Part shown: one piece after another, positions 17,043-25,179 of the stretch
Numbering within the stretch: the first letter of the stretch is position 1
Layout of the letters: each line of letters starts with the position of its first letter
Source of the DNA: Streptomyces lichenis
GTDB taxonomy: Bacteria > Actinomycetota > Actinomycetes > Streptomycetales > Streptomycetaceae
NCBI RefSeq assembly: GCF_023218175.1
Contig: NZ_JALPTH010000021.1
Span: 84,840-148,839, forward strand
DNA: 64,000 nt
Direction: 5' to 3'
Translations under genes and position numbers: made by a program
Notes under the pieces: model-generated
Told to the model about the DNA's origin: nothing
Seen by the model: only the letters and a program-made list of their open reading frames with translations
Database searches by the model: none

Positions 17043-17960
17043 GTGCGCATCGACCTGCACACCCACTCCACGGCCTCCGACGGCACGGACACCCCCGCCG
17101 AGCTGGTCCGCAAGGCCGCGGCCGCCGGTCTGGACGCGGTCGCGCTGACCGACCACGACACCACCCGCGGGCACGCCGAGGCGATCGGCGCCCTCCCGGC
17201 CGGACTCACCCTGGTCACCGGCGCCGAGCTGTCCTGCCGCCTGGACGGCATCAGCCTGCACATGCTGGCCTACCTCTTCGACCCCGACGAGCCCGAGCTG
17301 CTGCGCGAGCGCGAGCTGGTGCGCGACGACCGCGTGCCCCGCGCCCAGGCCATGGTCCGCAAGCTGCGCGAGCTGGGCGTCCCGGTCACCTGGGAGCGGG
17401 TCGCCGCCATCGCGGCGGACGGCTCCGTGGGCCGCCCGCACATCGCCGAGGCCCTGGTGGAACTCGGCCTGGTCGCCACCGTCTCCGACGCCTTCACGCC
17501 CGAGTGGCTCGCCGACGGCGGCCGGGTCCACGCCCCCCGGCACGAGCTGGACCCGTTCACCGCGGTACGGCTGATCAAGGGCGCCGGCGGGGTCGCCGTG
17601 CTGGCCCACCCGGCCGCCGCCAAGCGCGGCCGCACCGTCTCCGAGTCCGTCATCGCCGAGCTGGCCGCCTGCGGACTGGACGGCGTCGAGGTCGACCACA
17701 TGGACCACGACGGGCCCGCCCGCCAGCGGCTGCGCGCCCTCGCCGCCGACCACGGGCTGCTGACCACCGGCTCCAGCGACTACCACGGCAGCCGCAAGAC
17801 CTGCCGGCTCGGTGAGTACACCACCGACCCGGAGATCTACGGGGAGATCACCCGCCGGGCCACCGGCGCCTTCCCCGTCCCGGGCGCGGGCGGACCGCAG
17901 GACCCCGCCCCACGGGATGATGCGCGGGTCGTCCGGACTCCGGACGGCCGCCAGGGCTGA
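17043..17960 (+). CDS. PHP-domain metal-dependent phosphoesterase
   Basis: 305-aa PHP-family protein. Metal ligands are visible: HTHS (residues 6-9), DHDT (~38-41), the E of TGAELS, H of GRPHIAEAL, H of LAHPAA, and SSDYHG near the C-terminus. Members of this short PHP group hydrolyse 5'-3' nucleoside bisphosphates such as pAp or trim short oligonucleotides from the 5' end. GTG 17043 starts directly at RIDLHTHS. A TATCCT hexamer ~45 bases upstream could be its -10. Confidence 0.88.
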   Translation: MRIDLHTHSTASDGTDTPAELVRKAAAAGLDAVALTDHDTTRGHAEAIGALPAGLTLVTGAELSCRLDGISLHMLAYLFDPDEPELLRERELVRDDRVPRAQAMVRKLRELGVPVTWERVAAIAADGSVGRPHIAEALVELGLVATVSDAFTPEWLADGGRVHAPRHELDPFTAVRLIKGAGGVAVLAHPAAAKRGRTVSESVIAELAACGLDGVEVDHMDHDGPARQRLRALAADHGLLTTGSSDYHGSRKTCRLGEYTTDPEIYGEITRRATGAFPVPGAGGPQDPAPRDDARVVRTPDGRQG

Positions 17961-17992
17961 GCAGCCGCTTCGGCCCCGGCGCCCCTGCCCAG

Positions 17993-18087
17993 GGGCCGCC
18001 TCCGCCGGTCGCCGCCGGTTGGAGGGCGGCGTCTCCCGGGGCCGTCTCCGTCTGGGGGGGCCGGAAGGGCCGCCTCCGCCGGTCGCC
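17993..18087. repeat. 21-bp direct repeat in the PHP-marC gap
   Basis: GGGCCGCCTCCGCCGGTCGC(C) occurs perfectly at 17993-18013 and 18067-18087 in the 280-bp gap before marC. The gap is very GC-rich, with hairpin potential but no recognisable gene. The meaning of the repeat is unknown. Confidence 0.5.
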
Positions 18088-18244
18088 TTCGGCTGAGGGC
18101 TGCCGCCGGGGGCACCGCGCCGCCTCATCCCGTACCCCACCTCCTCCGTCACGCGCCGTGCGTGCCCCGCACGGCCGCTTCCCGTCGCCCCGCCGCCCGG
18201 CGCGGCGGCACTCCGCACGTACACCCCTCACCGCAAGGCCTACC

Positions 18245-18850
18245 GTGTTCGACCTCGCCGTCTTCGGCTCCCTCTTCCTGACCCTCTTCGTCATCATGGA
18301 CCCGCCGGGAATCACCCCGATCTTCCTGGCCCTCACCTCCGGGCGGCCCGCCAAGGTGCAGCGCCGAATGGCCTGGCAGGCCGTCGCCGTCGCCTTCGGT
18401 GTGATCACCGTCTTCGGCATCCTCGGCCAGCAGATCCTCGCCTATCTGCATGTCTCCGTCCCCGCCCTGATGATCGCCGGCGGGCTGCTCCTGCTGCTCA
18501 TCGCGCTCGACCTGCTCACCGGGAAGACCGACGAGCCCAAGCAGACCAAGGACGTCAACGTCGCCCTGGTACCGCTGGGCATGCCGCTGCTGGCCGGGCC
18601 CGGTGCGATCGTCTCGGTCATCCTCGCCGTGCAGCACGCCAAGGGCGTCGAGGACCAGATCTCGGTCTGGGTCGCCATCGCCGCCATGCACGGGGTGCTC
18701 TGGCTGACCATGCGCTACTCGCTGGTGATCATCCGGGTCATCAAGGACGGCGGTGTGGTGCTGGTGACCCGGCTCGCCGGAATGATGCTCTCCGCCATCG
18801 CGGTGCAGCAGATCATCAACGGCGTCACCCAGGTGATCCAGGGCGCCTGA
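18245..18850 (+). CDS. MarC-family integral membrane protein
   Basis: 201-aa MarC-type protein with ~6 TM helices. Recognisable blocks include the first helix ending MDPPGITPIFLALT, a central TM followed by LTGKTDE, then VALVPLGMPLLAGPGAI, and a C-terminal RLAGMMLSAIAVQQIINGV. The family function is unresolved; early links to antibiotic resistance were not upheld. GTG 18245 begins the first TM and is preferred to the upstream extension, which is Arg/Pro-rich and non-membrane. Confidence 0.9.
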   Translation: MFDLAVFGSLFLTLFVIMDPPGITPIFLALTSGRPAKVQRRMAWQAVAVAFGVITVFGILGQQILAYLHVSVPALMIAGGLLLLLIALDLLTGKTDEPKQTKDVNVALVPLGMPLLAGPGAIVSVILAVQHAKGVEDQISVWVAIAAMHGVLWLTMRYSLVIIRVIKDGGVVLVTRLAGMMLSAIAVQQIINGVTQVIQGA

Positions 18851-18882
18851 GTCCTGTACCTGCCGGGCCCCCACACAGCACT

Positions 18883-18932
18883 GCGCCCCCGTACGGATTC
18901 TCCCGGGGTCGGGGGAGTCCGTGCGGGGGCGC
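18883..18932. terminator. Bidirectional terminator marC / 50-aa gene
   Basis: GCGCCCCCG, ACGGA and CTCCC pair with GGGGGA, TCCGT and CGGGGGCGC across this 50-base imperfect hairpin, between convergent marC and the small minus-strand gene. Confidence 0.75.
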
Positions 18933-18993
18933 GGTGGTCCGTACTCCGGCCGCCTCCCGGCTGTCTGCCGTCGGGGCGGGCGGTGGATGCCGG

Positions 18994-19146
18994 TTACGAG
19001 GCGGAGGCCTCGGCCGGGCGGATCCAGATGCGCTGACCGATCGCGGCGGCCTGCTGCACGATGGTGTTGACGGAGGCGGCGTCCACGACGGTGCTGTCGA
19101 CGGGGGTGCCGTCGATGTCGTCCAGTCGCAGGATTTCGAAGCGCAT
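18994..19146 (-). CDS. 50-aa conserved-looking small protein with sigma-R promoter
   Basis: A short gene encoding 50 residues (starts MRFEILRLDDIDGTPVDS, ends IWIRPAEASAS). It has no cysteine, signal peptide or TM segment, so it is neither an obvious RiPP precursor nor membrane-bound. ATG 19146 has GAAGGGAG 7 bases upstream and the stop is TAA. A perfect GGGAAT-N18-GTT lies ~95 bases upstream, predicting induction by thiol oxidation. I do not recognise the family. The RBS, the promoter and the terminator behind it support a real gene. Confidence 0.75.
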   Translation of the reverse strand: MRFEILRLDDIDGTPVDSTVVDAASVNTIVQQAAAIGQRIWIRPAEASAS

Positions 19147-19245
19147 GGGGCTTCTCCCTTCGTCGATGAGTTGATCCTCCAGTGGAGAACATGAGCGCCG
19201 CGACACGACCGCGGACGCGGCTGTGGCGCTGTGCGTATGAGTGCC

Positions 19246-19272
19246 AACGTGATGCACCCTGCAAACATTCCC
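19246..19272 (-). promoter_or_regulatory. Sigma-R type promoter for the 50-aa gene
   Basis: On the minus strand GGGAAT (19272-19267) is followed after exactly 18 bases by GTT (19248-19246). This is the sigma-R consensus GGGAAT-N18-GTT. Confidence 0.8.
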
Positions 19273-19368
19273 TACGCTAAATAAAACTTTCGAGCGGCTA
19301 AGGACCGAGGGTCGCTGTCGGCCATCCGGGTCCTCCGCCCTCGGCGGGTGGCGGACAATGAGTCCGGT

Positions 19369-20358
19369 ATGAACGACGACACCTTCGACGCGCGCGTCCA
19401 CAGTCCCGGCGCCCACAGCCCCGGCCCTCCCCGGCAGGCCCCCGGCGGCGGTGACGGGCCGGCCGCCGAGCTCGGCGCCCGCCTGGAGCGGACGCTGGAG
19501 CACACCAATGAGCTCCTGCGGCGGATGCTCGCCGAGGTGGCCAAGACCCCCTCGACCCATGCCATTTTCGTCGACGCGGGTTACGTCCATGCTGCGGCCG
19601 GGTTGCTTTGCGTCGGCACCGAGGACCGGCGCGCCTTCGACCTGGACGCCGAGGGGCTGATCGACGCCTTCATCGACAAGGCCCGGACGATCTTCGCCGA
19701 CAGCAGGCTGCTGCGCGTCTACTGGTACGACGGTGCCCGCCGCCGTATCCACACCCCCGAGCAGCAGGCGATCGCCGAACTCCCGGACGTCAAGGTCCGC
19801 CTGGGCAACCTCAACGCCAGCAACCAGCAGAAGGGCGTCGACTCGCTGATCCGCTCCGACCTGGAGTCCCTGGCGCGCCACCGGGCCATCAGCGACGCCG
19901 CGCTGGTCGGCGGGGACGAGGACCTGGTCTCCGCTGTGGAGGCCGCCCAGGGCTACGGCGCCCGGGTCCACCTCTGGGGCATCGAGGCGGCCGAGGGCCG
20001 CAACCAGGCCGAGGCCCTGCTCTGGGAGGTGGACAGCAGCCGCACCTTCGAGCTGGACTTCTGCCGCCCGTATGTCACCCGTCGGCCGGTGACGACTTAC
20101 GAGAACGAGGGCGAGCCCCCGCCCTCCCGGGACGAGGTCCGCTTCGTCGGCCAGCGGATCGCCGCCACCTGGTACGGCGAGCGCGGCCCCGCCTTCCTCG
20201 CCGAGCTGCTCCCGGGCCACCCCTATCTGCCGGGGCCCGTCGACCAGGACCTGCTGATCGAGGCCGAGCGGCTGATCGGCCGGTCGCTGCGCGGCCACGC
20301 GGTCCTGCGCCGCTCGCTGCGGGACGGCTTCTGGGACCATCTGCGGTCCCGGCTCTGA
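19369..20358 (+). CDS. NYN-domain (PIN-like) putative ribonuclease
   Basis: 329-aa protein with a LabA-like NYN domain. After a Pro-rich N-terminus and a short helix (LERTLEHTNELLRRMLAEV), the PIN-like core shows IFVDAGYVHAA with the conserved first Asp, YWYDGARRR, KGVDSLIRSDL and DAALVGGDEDLVSAVE with further catalytic acids. The C-terminal ~110 residues are helical. NYN proteins are Mg2+-dependent RNases. ATG 19369 is used; GTG 19348 is in frame and cannot be excluded. Confidence 0.85.
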   Translation: MNDDTFDARVHSPGAHSPGPPRQAPGGGDGPAAELGARLERTLEHTNELLRRMLAEVAKTPSTHAIFVDAGYVHAAAGLLCVGTEDRRAFDLDAEGLIDAFIDKARTIFADSRLLRVYWYDGARRRIHTPEQQAIAELPDVKVRLGNLNASNQQKGVDSLIRSDLESLARHRAISDAALVGGDEDLVSAVEAAQGYGARVHLWGIEAAEGRNQAEALLWEVDSSRTFELDFCRPYVTRRPVTTYENEGEPPPSRDEVRFVGQRIAATWYGERGPAFLAELLPGHPYLPGPVDQDLLIEAERLIGRSLRGHAVLRRSLRDGFWDHLRSRL

Positions 20359-20388
20359 ACCGCCCGGTGCGGTCATCGGGTGTGCGGG

Positions 20389-21267
20389 TCAGGCGCCCGA
20401 CCCCTGGTGGGCGGCCCAGAACTCCGCCACGGCCGCTGCGGTCTCCTCCGGACGGTCGGTGTTGGGGGAGTGCTCCGCGCCCGCGATCCGCGTCCGGTGG
20501 GCGCCGAGCCGTACGGCCATCTCGTCCAGCAGCGACACCGGCCAGACCTCGTCCCGTACGCCGGACAGCACATGCACCGGCAGCCGGTCGCCCAGCGCCG
20601 CCAGCTCGTCCACCCGGTCCGGTTCCACCACCAGCTGACGACCGGTCACCCGGAGCTGGACGGGGCTGTTCCGCAGCCAGCGGCGGCGCAGGTCCTCCCG
20701 GTTGCCGACCGCCTCCTCCGCCTCCTCCGGCGGGTCCATGGCGCGGATCGCCTCCCACACCTGGGCCATGTCCATCACGGTGAGGGCGTCGCTCAGCAGC
20801 TTCACCTTGTCCCGCTGGTCCGCCGCGACCTGCGCCGGTCCGGACGACATCAGGGTGAGGGTGCGGAACGGAGCCGGATCGAGCAGTACGGCGGCCCGGG
20901 AGACGAGCCCGCCGAGCGAGTGGCCGAGCAGCTGCACCCGGCCGGCGCCGAGTGCCTCCACCTGGGCCAGCAGATCGCGGGCCAGCTCTCCGAGCGCGTA
21001 CGCGGACTCCTCGTCCGGCCCCTCGCTCTCGTACTGCCCGCGCCCGTCCACCGCGACGGCCCGCCAGCCGGCCTCGGCCAGCGGCGGGAGCATGGCGATG
21101 AAGTCCTCCTTGGACCCGGTGTACCCGGGCACCAGCAGCGCGGTGCCCCTGGCCCGCTCGGGACCGCCGGGCGGAGCCGCGTCGAGCACGGCGAAGGTGC
21201 CGCGCGCGGTACGCAGGGAGTGGGACCGGGTGCCGGGCGGCGGGGTGAACGTGGGCGGGCGGCTCAT
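20389..21267 (-). CDS. Alpha/beta hydrolase
   Basis: 292-aa alpha/beta hydrolase: oxyanion segment LLVPGYTGSKEDF, nucleophile elbow GHSLGG, acid in GVRDEVWPV and catalytic His in GAEHSPN. There is no signal peptide, so it is probably cytosolic; the substrate is unknown (an esterase or lysophospholipase-like role is possible). TAGCCT ends 6 bases before the ATG, predicting a leaderless transcript. It is convergent with the NYN gene. Confidence 0.9.
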   Translation of the reverse strand: MSRPPTFTPPPGTRSHSLRTARGTFAVLDAAPPGGPERARGTALLVPGYTGSKEDFIAMLPPLAEAGWRAVAVDGRGQYESEGPDEESAYALGELARDLLAQVEALGAGRVQLLGHSLGGLVSRAAVLLDPAPFRTLTLMSSGPAQVAADQRDKVKLLSDALTVMDMAQVWEAIRAMDPPEEAEEAVGNREDLRRRWLRNSPVQLRVTGRQLVVEPDRVDELAALGDRLPVHVLSGVRDEVWPVSLLDEMAVRLGAHRTRIAGAEHSPNTDRPEETAAAVAEFWAAHQGSGA

Positions 21268-21358
21268 GGGAAGAGGCTAACGGGGCGCCCCGCGCCGGGA
21301 GGGAGCGGTTGCGGCCATCCGTGCGCGTACGTCGGCACGGAAGCAGGGCCGCTGACGC

Positions 21359-21403
21359 CGACGGCCCCGCACCACCCCCGGAGGGGTGGTGACGGGGCCG
21401 TCG
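21359..21403. terminator. Terminator after the DEAD-box helicase
   Basis: CGACGGCCCCG-C-ACCACCCC pairs with GGGGTGGT-GA-CGGGGCCGTCG around a CGGA loop, just past the helicase stop. Confidence 0.85.
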
Positions 21404-21422
21404 GATGCCGAACGGCGAGCGA

Positions 21423-23816
21423 TCAGCCTGCGGGCTGCTCGGGCTGCGCGGCGACCGCCTTCTTACGGGTGCGACGCGGCTTCACCTCGGCCTCGGCGAT
21501 CTCCGAGGTCGGCTCGACGGCGGCGACGGCCTTCTTGCGGGTCCGGCGGGGCTTGGCCTCGGTCTCGGCCGGGGTCTCGGTGACCGGGGCTGCGGGCTCC
21601 GCGACGGCCTTCTTCCGGGTCCGGCGGGGCTTGGCCTCGGTCTCGGCCGGGGCCTCGGCGACTGCGGCTACGGGCTCCGCGACGGCCTTCTTGCGGGTCC
21701 GGCGGGGCTTGGCCTCGGTCTCGGCCGGGGTCTCGGTGACCGGGGCTGCGGGCTCCGCGACGGCCTTCTTACGGGTCCGGCGAGGCTTGGCTTCGGTCTC
21801 GGCCGGGGCCTCGGTGACCGGGGCTGCGGCTTCCGCGACGGCCTTCTTACGGGTCCGGCGCGGCTTCGCCTCGGCCTCGATCTCGACCAGGGCCTCGGCG
21901 GCTTCCGGGGTCGGCTCGACCGGGGCGACGGCCTTCTTGCGCGTACGGCGCGGCTTGGCCTCCGCCTCGACCGGCGCCTCGGTGACCGGGGCTGCGGCTT
22001 CCGCGACGGCCTTCTTACGGGTCCGGCGGGGCTTGGCCGGGGCCGCGGGCTCCTCGGCGGCGACCGGCTCGGGCACCGTCACCGGCTCCACGACGGCCAC
22101 CGGCTCCACGACGGCCACCGGCTCCGCGACCGCGACCGGCTTGGCCTCGGCGGCCTGGGCCGGGATCGCCACCGTGGCGGTGGCGGTGACGGCCGCCGAC
22201 GGGGCGTTGGACCGGGTACGGCGACGGCGGCGCGGGGTGCGCGGCGCGGTGGAACCGTCCTCGGCGGGAGCCACCGGGGTGACCGGGGCCACCGGAGCGG
22301 TCGTGGCGGGGGCCGCCGTCTCCGCCACGGGGGCGGAGCCGACCGCCTCGCCGCCGCGGGTGCGGCGGCGCCGGCGCGGAGTGCGCGTACGGGCGGGACG
22401 CTCCTCGGTCCGCTCCGACGGGCGGCCCGACCGGCCCGACCCGTCCGGGGAACGGGATCCGTCCGAAGAGCGGGATCCTTCCGAGGACCGGGAGGAGGAG
22501 CGCGGCGGACGGCCGGAGCGGCCGCGGCCACCGGTCTCGCCCAGGTCCTCCAGCTCCTCCGCGTCCAGACCGGCCCGGGTCCGCTCGGCACGCGGCAGTA
22601 TGCCCTTGGTGCCCTCGGCGATGTCCAGGTCGCTGTAGAGGTGCGGGGAGGTGGAGTAGGTCTCCGGCGGATCGTTGAAGCCCAGCTCCAGCGCCTTGTT
22701 GATCAGCTGCCAGCGCGGGATGTCGTCCCAGTCGACCAGGGTGATCGCGGTGCCGCTGGCACCCGCGCGGCCGGTGCGGCCCACCCGGTGCAGATAGGTC
22801 TTCTCGTCCTCGGGGGACTGGTAGTTGATGACGTGCGTGACGCCCTCGACGTCGATACCGCGGGCGGCGACGTCGGTGCAGACCAGCACGTCCACCTTGC
22901 CGTTGCGGAAGGCGCGCAGCGCCTGCTCGCGGGCGCCCTGGCCGAGGTCGCCGTGGACCGCGCCGGAGGCGAATCCGCGCCGCTCCAGCTGCTCGGCGAT
23001 GTCCGCGGCCGTCCGCTTGGTCCGGCAGAAGATCATCGCCAGACCGCGGCCCTCGGCCTGCAGGATGCGCGAGACCATTTCCGGCTTGTCCATGGAGTGG
23101 GCGCGGTAGACGTGCTGGGTGATGTTGGCGACGGTCGCGCCCGAGTCGTCCGGCGCGGTGGCGCGGATGTGGGTGGGCTGCGACATGTAGCGGCGGGCCA
23201 GACCGATCACCGCGCCCGGCATGGTGGCCGAGAACAGCATGGTCTGCCGACGCGCCGGAAGCATGTTGATGATCTTCTCGACGTCCGGCAGGAAGCCGAG
23301 GTCGAGCATCTCGTCGGCCTCGTCGAGGACGAGGGCCTTGACGTGGGAGAGGTCCAGCTTGCGCTGGCCGGCCAGGTCGAGCAGCCGGCCCGGGGTGCCG
23401 ACGATCACGTCGACGCCCTTGTTCAGCGCCTCGACCTGGGGCTCGTACGCCCGGCCGCCGTAGATGGCGAGGACGCGCACATTGCGCACCTTGCCGGCGG
23501 TGAGCAGGTCGTTGGTGACCTGGGTGCACAGCTCGCGGGTCGGGACGACCACCAGCGCCTGCGGGGCGTCGGTGAGCTGATCGGGGCGGGCGCGGCCGGC
23601 CTCGACGTCGGCGGGGACGGTGACCCGCTCCAGGAGCGGCAGTCCGAAGCCGAGCGTCTTGCCGGTGCCGGTCTTGGCCTGGCCGATGACGTCGGAGCCG
23701 GAGAGCGCGACCGGGAGGGTCATCTCCTGGATGGGGAAAGGGTTGATGATGCCGACGGCTTCGAGGGCCTCGGCCGTCTCGGAAAGGATTCCGAGCTCTC
23801 GGAAAGTCGTAGTCAG
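21423..23816 (-). CDS. DEAD-box RNA helicase with long basic repeat tail
   Basis: 797-aa DEAD-box helicase that remodels RNA duplexes. The Q motif (FRELGI...NPFPIQ) is present only if translation begins upstream of the first in-frame ATG (23723). CTG 23816, with AGAGG 7-8 bases upstream, is the best candidate start. Motifs: AKTGTGKT, PTREL, VLDEADEMLDLGF, SATMP, CRTK, HRVGRTGRAG. After ~420 residues comes a disordered tail with RRRRRTRGG-type clusters, an Arg/Ser-rich patch, and eight KPRRTRKKAVA repeats. Such tails raise RNA affinity or drive condensation. The start overlaps the stop of a 10-codon ORF. Confidence 0.9.
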   Translation of the reverse strand: MTTTFRELGILSETAEALEAVGIINPFPIQEMTLPVALSGSDVIGQAKTGTGKTLGFGLPLLERVTVPADVEAGRARPDQLTDAPQALVVVPTRELCTQVTNDLLTAGKVRNVRVLAIYGGRAYEPQVEALNKGVDVIVGTPGRLLDLAGQRKLDLSHVKALVLDEADEMLDLGFLPDVEKIINMLPARRQTMLFSATMPGAVIGLARRYMSQPTHIRATAPDDSGATVANITQHVYRAHSMDKPEMVSRILQAEGRGLAMIFCRTKRTAADIAEQLERRGFASGAVHGDLGQGAREQALRAFRNGKVDVLVCTDVAARGIDVEGVTHVINYQSPEDEKTYLHRVGRTGRAGASGTAITLVDWDDIPRWQLINKALELGFNDPPETYSTSPHLYSDLDIAEGTKGILPRAERTRAGLDAEELEDLGETGGRGRSGRPPRSSSRSSEGSRSSDGSRSPDGSGRSGRPSERTEERPARTRTPRRRRRTRGGEAVGSAPVAETAAPATTAPVAPVTPVAPAEDGSTAPRTPRRRRRTRSNAPSAAVTATATVAIPAQAAEAKPVAVAEPVAVVEPVAVVEPVTVPEPVAAEEPAAPAKPRRTRKKAVAEAAAPVTEAPVEAEAKPRRTRKKAVAPVEPTPEAAEALVEIEAEAKPRRTRKKAVAEAAAPVTEAPAETEAKPRRTRKKAVAEPAAPVTETPAETEAKPRRTRKKAVAEPVAAVAEAPAETEAKPRRTRKKAVAEPAAPVTETPAETEAKPRRTRKKAVAAVEPTSEIAEAEVKPRRTRKKAVAAQPEQPAG
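21426..22034 (-). repeat. Eight-fold KPRRTRKKAVA repeat in helicase C-terminus
   Basis: The last 203 residues are eight units beginning KPRRTRKKAVA, spaced 24-30 residues apart by Glu/Pro/Ala/Thr spacers (for example PAAPVTETPAETEA). Several units are 78 bp long and two are identical in protein sequence. Alternating basic and acidic blocks suggest an RNA-binding, AT-hook-like tail. Confidence 0.92.
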
Positions 23817-23845
23817 GGTGCTGCCTCTTCTGTGAGACGCGGCAT
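23813..23845 (-). CDS. Possible 10-codon upstream ORF of the helicase
   Basis: ATG 23845 opens a 10-residue ORF (MPRLTEEAAP) whose TGA overlaps the proposed CTG start of the helicase as CTGA. Its own upstream region lacks a clear ribosome site, so it may be leaderless or untranslated. The overlap suggests coupling that helps initiation at the non-standard CTG. Confidence 0.4.
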   Translation of the reverse strand: MPRLTEEAAP

Positions 23846-24182
23846 GAGGCGAACGCTGGGGGTCTTACCGTGCAGAACCGTGCCGGTCACGTCCGGCCGC
23901 GGGCCCTGGCGGGCCGCAGCCCGTACGAGACCTCGGGTGGCGCGGGACCACTGCCGTCGCTCTAGCGTCATACCGCTGAGGGTCCCCTCGCATGCGGCGC
24001 TGACGCGCGCACGGAGGGCTGTCGGGTCGGAGCCGATCGGGCCACCGACCGGGCATCCTCATTCATGAGACGGCCCGCCGAGTACATACGAGAAACCACT
24101 GCATGCTCAGCAGGCGCATTACCACTGTACCCCGGAATGGCGCAGGCGTGTTGTGCCAATTCACAAGGAGGTGGAGGTCACA
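23846..24182. other. Divergent intergenic region, helicase / ferritin-like gene
   Basis: About 335 bp with no gene. It should hold promoters for both divergent genes. The AT-richer stretch at ~24060-24175 contains AGTACATACGAGAAACC. A strong AAGGAGGTGGAGG lies at 24168-24176 ahead of GTG 24183. Confidence 0.55.
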
Positions 24183-25109
24183 GTGGACGACCGGGGCCAT
24201 CCGGGGCAGGACGGGCGGGCTATTGTGCGCTCCATGGAGACGCCAGACCCCGCCAACACCCCCGCTGACGACGCTTCCTCGGCCGATTCCGCCGCCCCCC
24301 TGAGAGAGCGGCAGACCTCCCCCGCAGAGCAGTCGACCTCTCTCGGAGAGCAGTCGACCCCTCTCGGAGAGCGGCCGGCGGAGCAGCCCACCGGGGAGCC
24401 GGCCGAGCAGCCGACCGGGATCGCCGCCCTCGGCTGGGCCGCCGCCTCGGCCGAGCCCCAGTACCGCGCCGCCGTGGTGGATCTGCTGGGCGCGCTGGCG
24501 TACGGGGAGCTGGCGGCCTTCGAGCGGCTCGCCGAGGACGCCAAGCTGGCGCCGGGCCTGGCGGACAAGGCGGAACTGGCCAAGATGGCGTCGGCCGAGT
24601 TCCACCACTTCGAGCGGCTGCGGGACCGGCTGACCGCGATCGACGCCGAGCCGACCGGCGCGATGGAGCCGTTCGCCAAGGCACTGGACGAGTTCCACCG
24701 GCAGACGGCGCCCTCCGACTGGCTGGAGGGCCTGGTCAAGGCGTACGTGGGCGACTCGATCGCCAGCGACTTCTACCGGGAGGTGGCGGTCCGGCTGGAC
24801 TCCGACACCCGCGCCCTGGTCGTCGCGGTGCTGGACGACACCGGTCACGGCAACTTCGCGGTGGAGAAGGTGCGGGCCGCCATCGAGGCCGACCCCCGGG
24901 TCGGCGGGCGGCTGGCCCTGTGGGCGCGCCGGCTGATGGGCGAGGCCCTCTCCCAGGCGCAGCGGGTGGTGGCGGACCGGGATGCGCTCTCCACCATGCT
25001 GGTCGGCGGGGTCGCGGACGGCTTCGACCTGGCGGCGGTCGGCGAGATGTTCTCCCGTATCACCAAGGCCCACACCAAGCGCATGGCGGCACTCGGCCTC
25101 GCGTCCTGA
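24183..25109 (+). CDS. Ferritin-like fold protein (MiaE-like)
   Basis: 308 aa from GTG 24183, chosen for the GGAGG 5 bases upstream; ATG 24234 is the alternative. The first ~90 residues are disordered (repeated SLGEQSTPLGE and AEQPTGE). The helical core resembles ferritin-like tRNA hydroxylase-type proteins: YGELAAFERLAEDA and AEFHHFERL supply the first Glu and ExxH. In the second half the expected ExxH appears as DDTGH, so a standard diiron site is doubtful. The role is unknown; redox chemistry is possible. Confidence 0.78.
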   Translation: MDDRGHPGQDGRAIVRSMETPDPANTPADDASSADSAAPLRERQTSPAEQSTSLGEQSTPLGERPAEQPTGEPAEQPTGIAALGWAAASAEPQYRAAVVDLLGALAYGELAAFERLAEDAKLAPGLADKAELAKMASAEFHHFERLRDRLTAIDAEPTGAMEPFAKALDEFHRQTAPSDWLEGLVKAYVGDSIASDFYREVAVRLDSDTRALVVAVLDDTGHGNFAVEKVRAAIEADPRVGGRLALWARRLMGEALSQAQRVVADRDALSTMLVGGVADGFDLAAVGEMFSRITKAHTKRMAALGLAS

Positions 25110-25143
25110 GTCCGGTCCGCCTTCCGCGGCGGCCGGGCCCGGC

Positions 25144-25179
25144 GGCTCAGCTCTGGGTGGCGGCTCAGCTCTGGGTCGC
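25144..25179. repeat. 18-bp tandem duplication spanning a stop codon
   Basis: GGCTCAGCTCTGGGTGGC and GGCTCAGCTCTGGGTCGC follow each other directly. The downstream minus-strand gene ends ATQS-stop, and the duplication leaves a second in-frame TQS-stop just beyond it. Confidence 0.85.

Noticed and set aside
18994..19146. The 50-aa gene considered as a lanthipeptide or other RiPP precursor
   Set aside because: It has no Cys, no leader/core pattern, and no modifying enzyme or transporter nearby.
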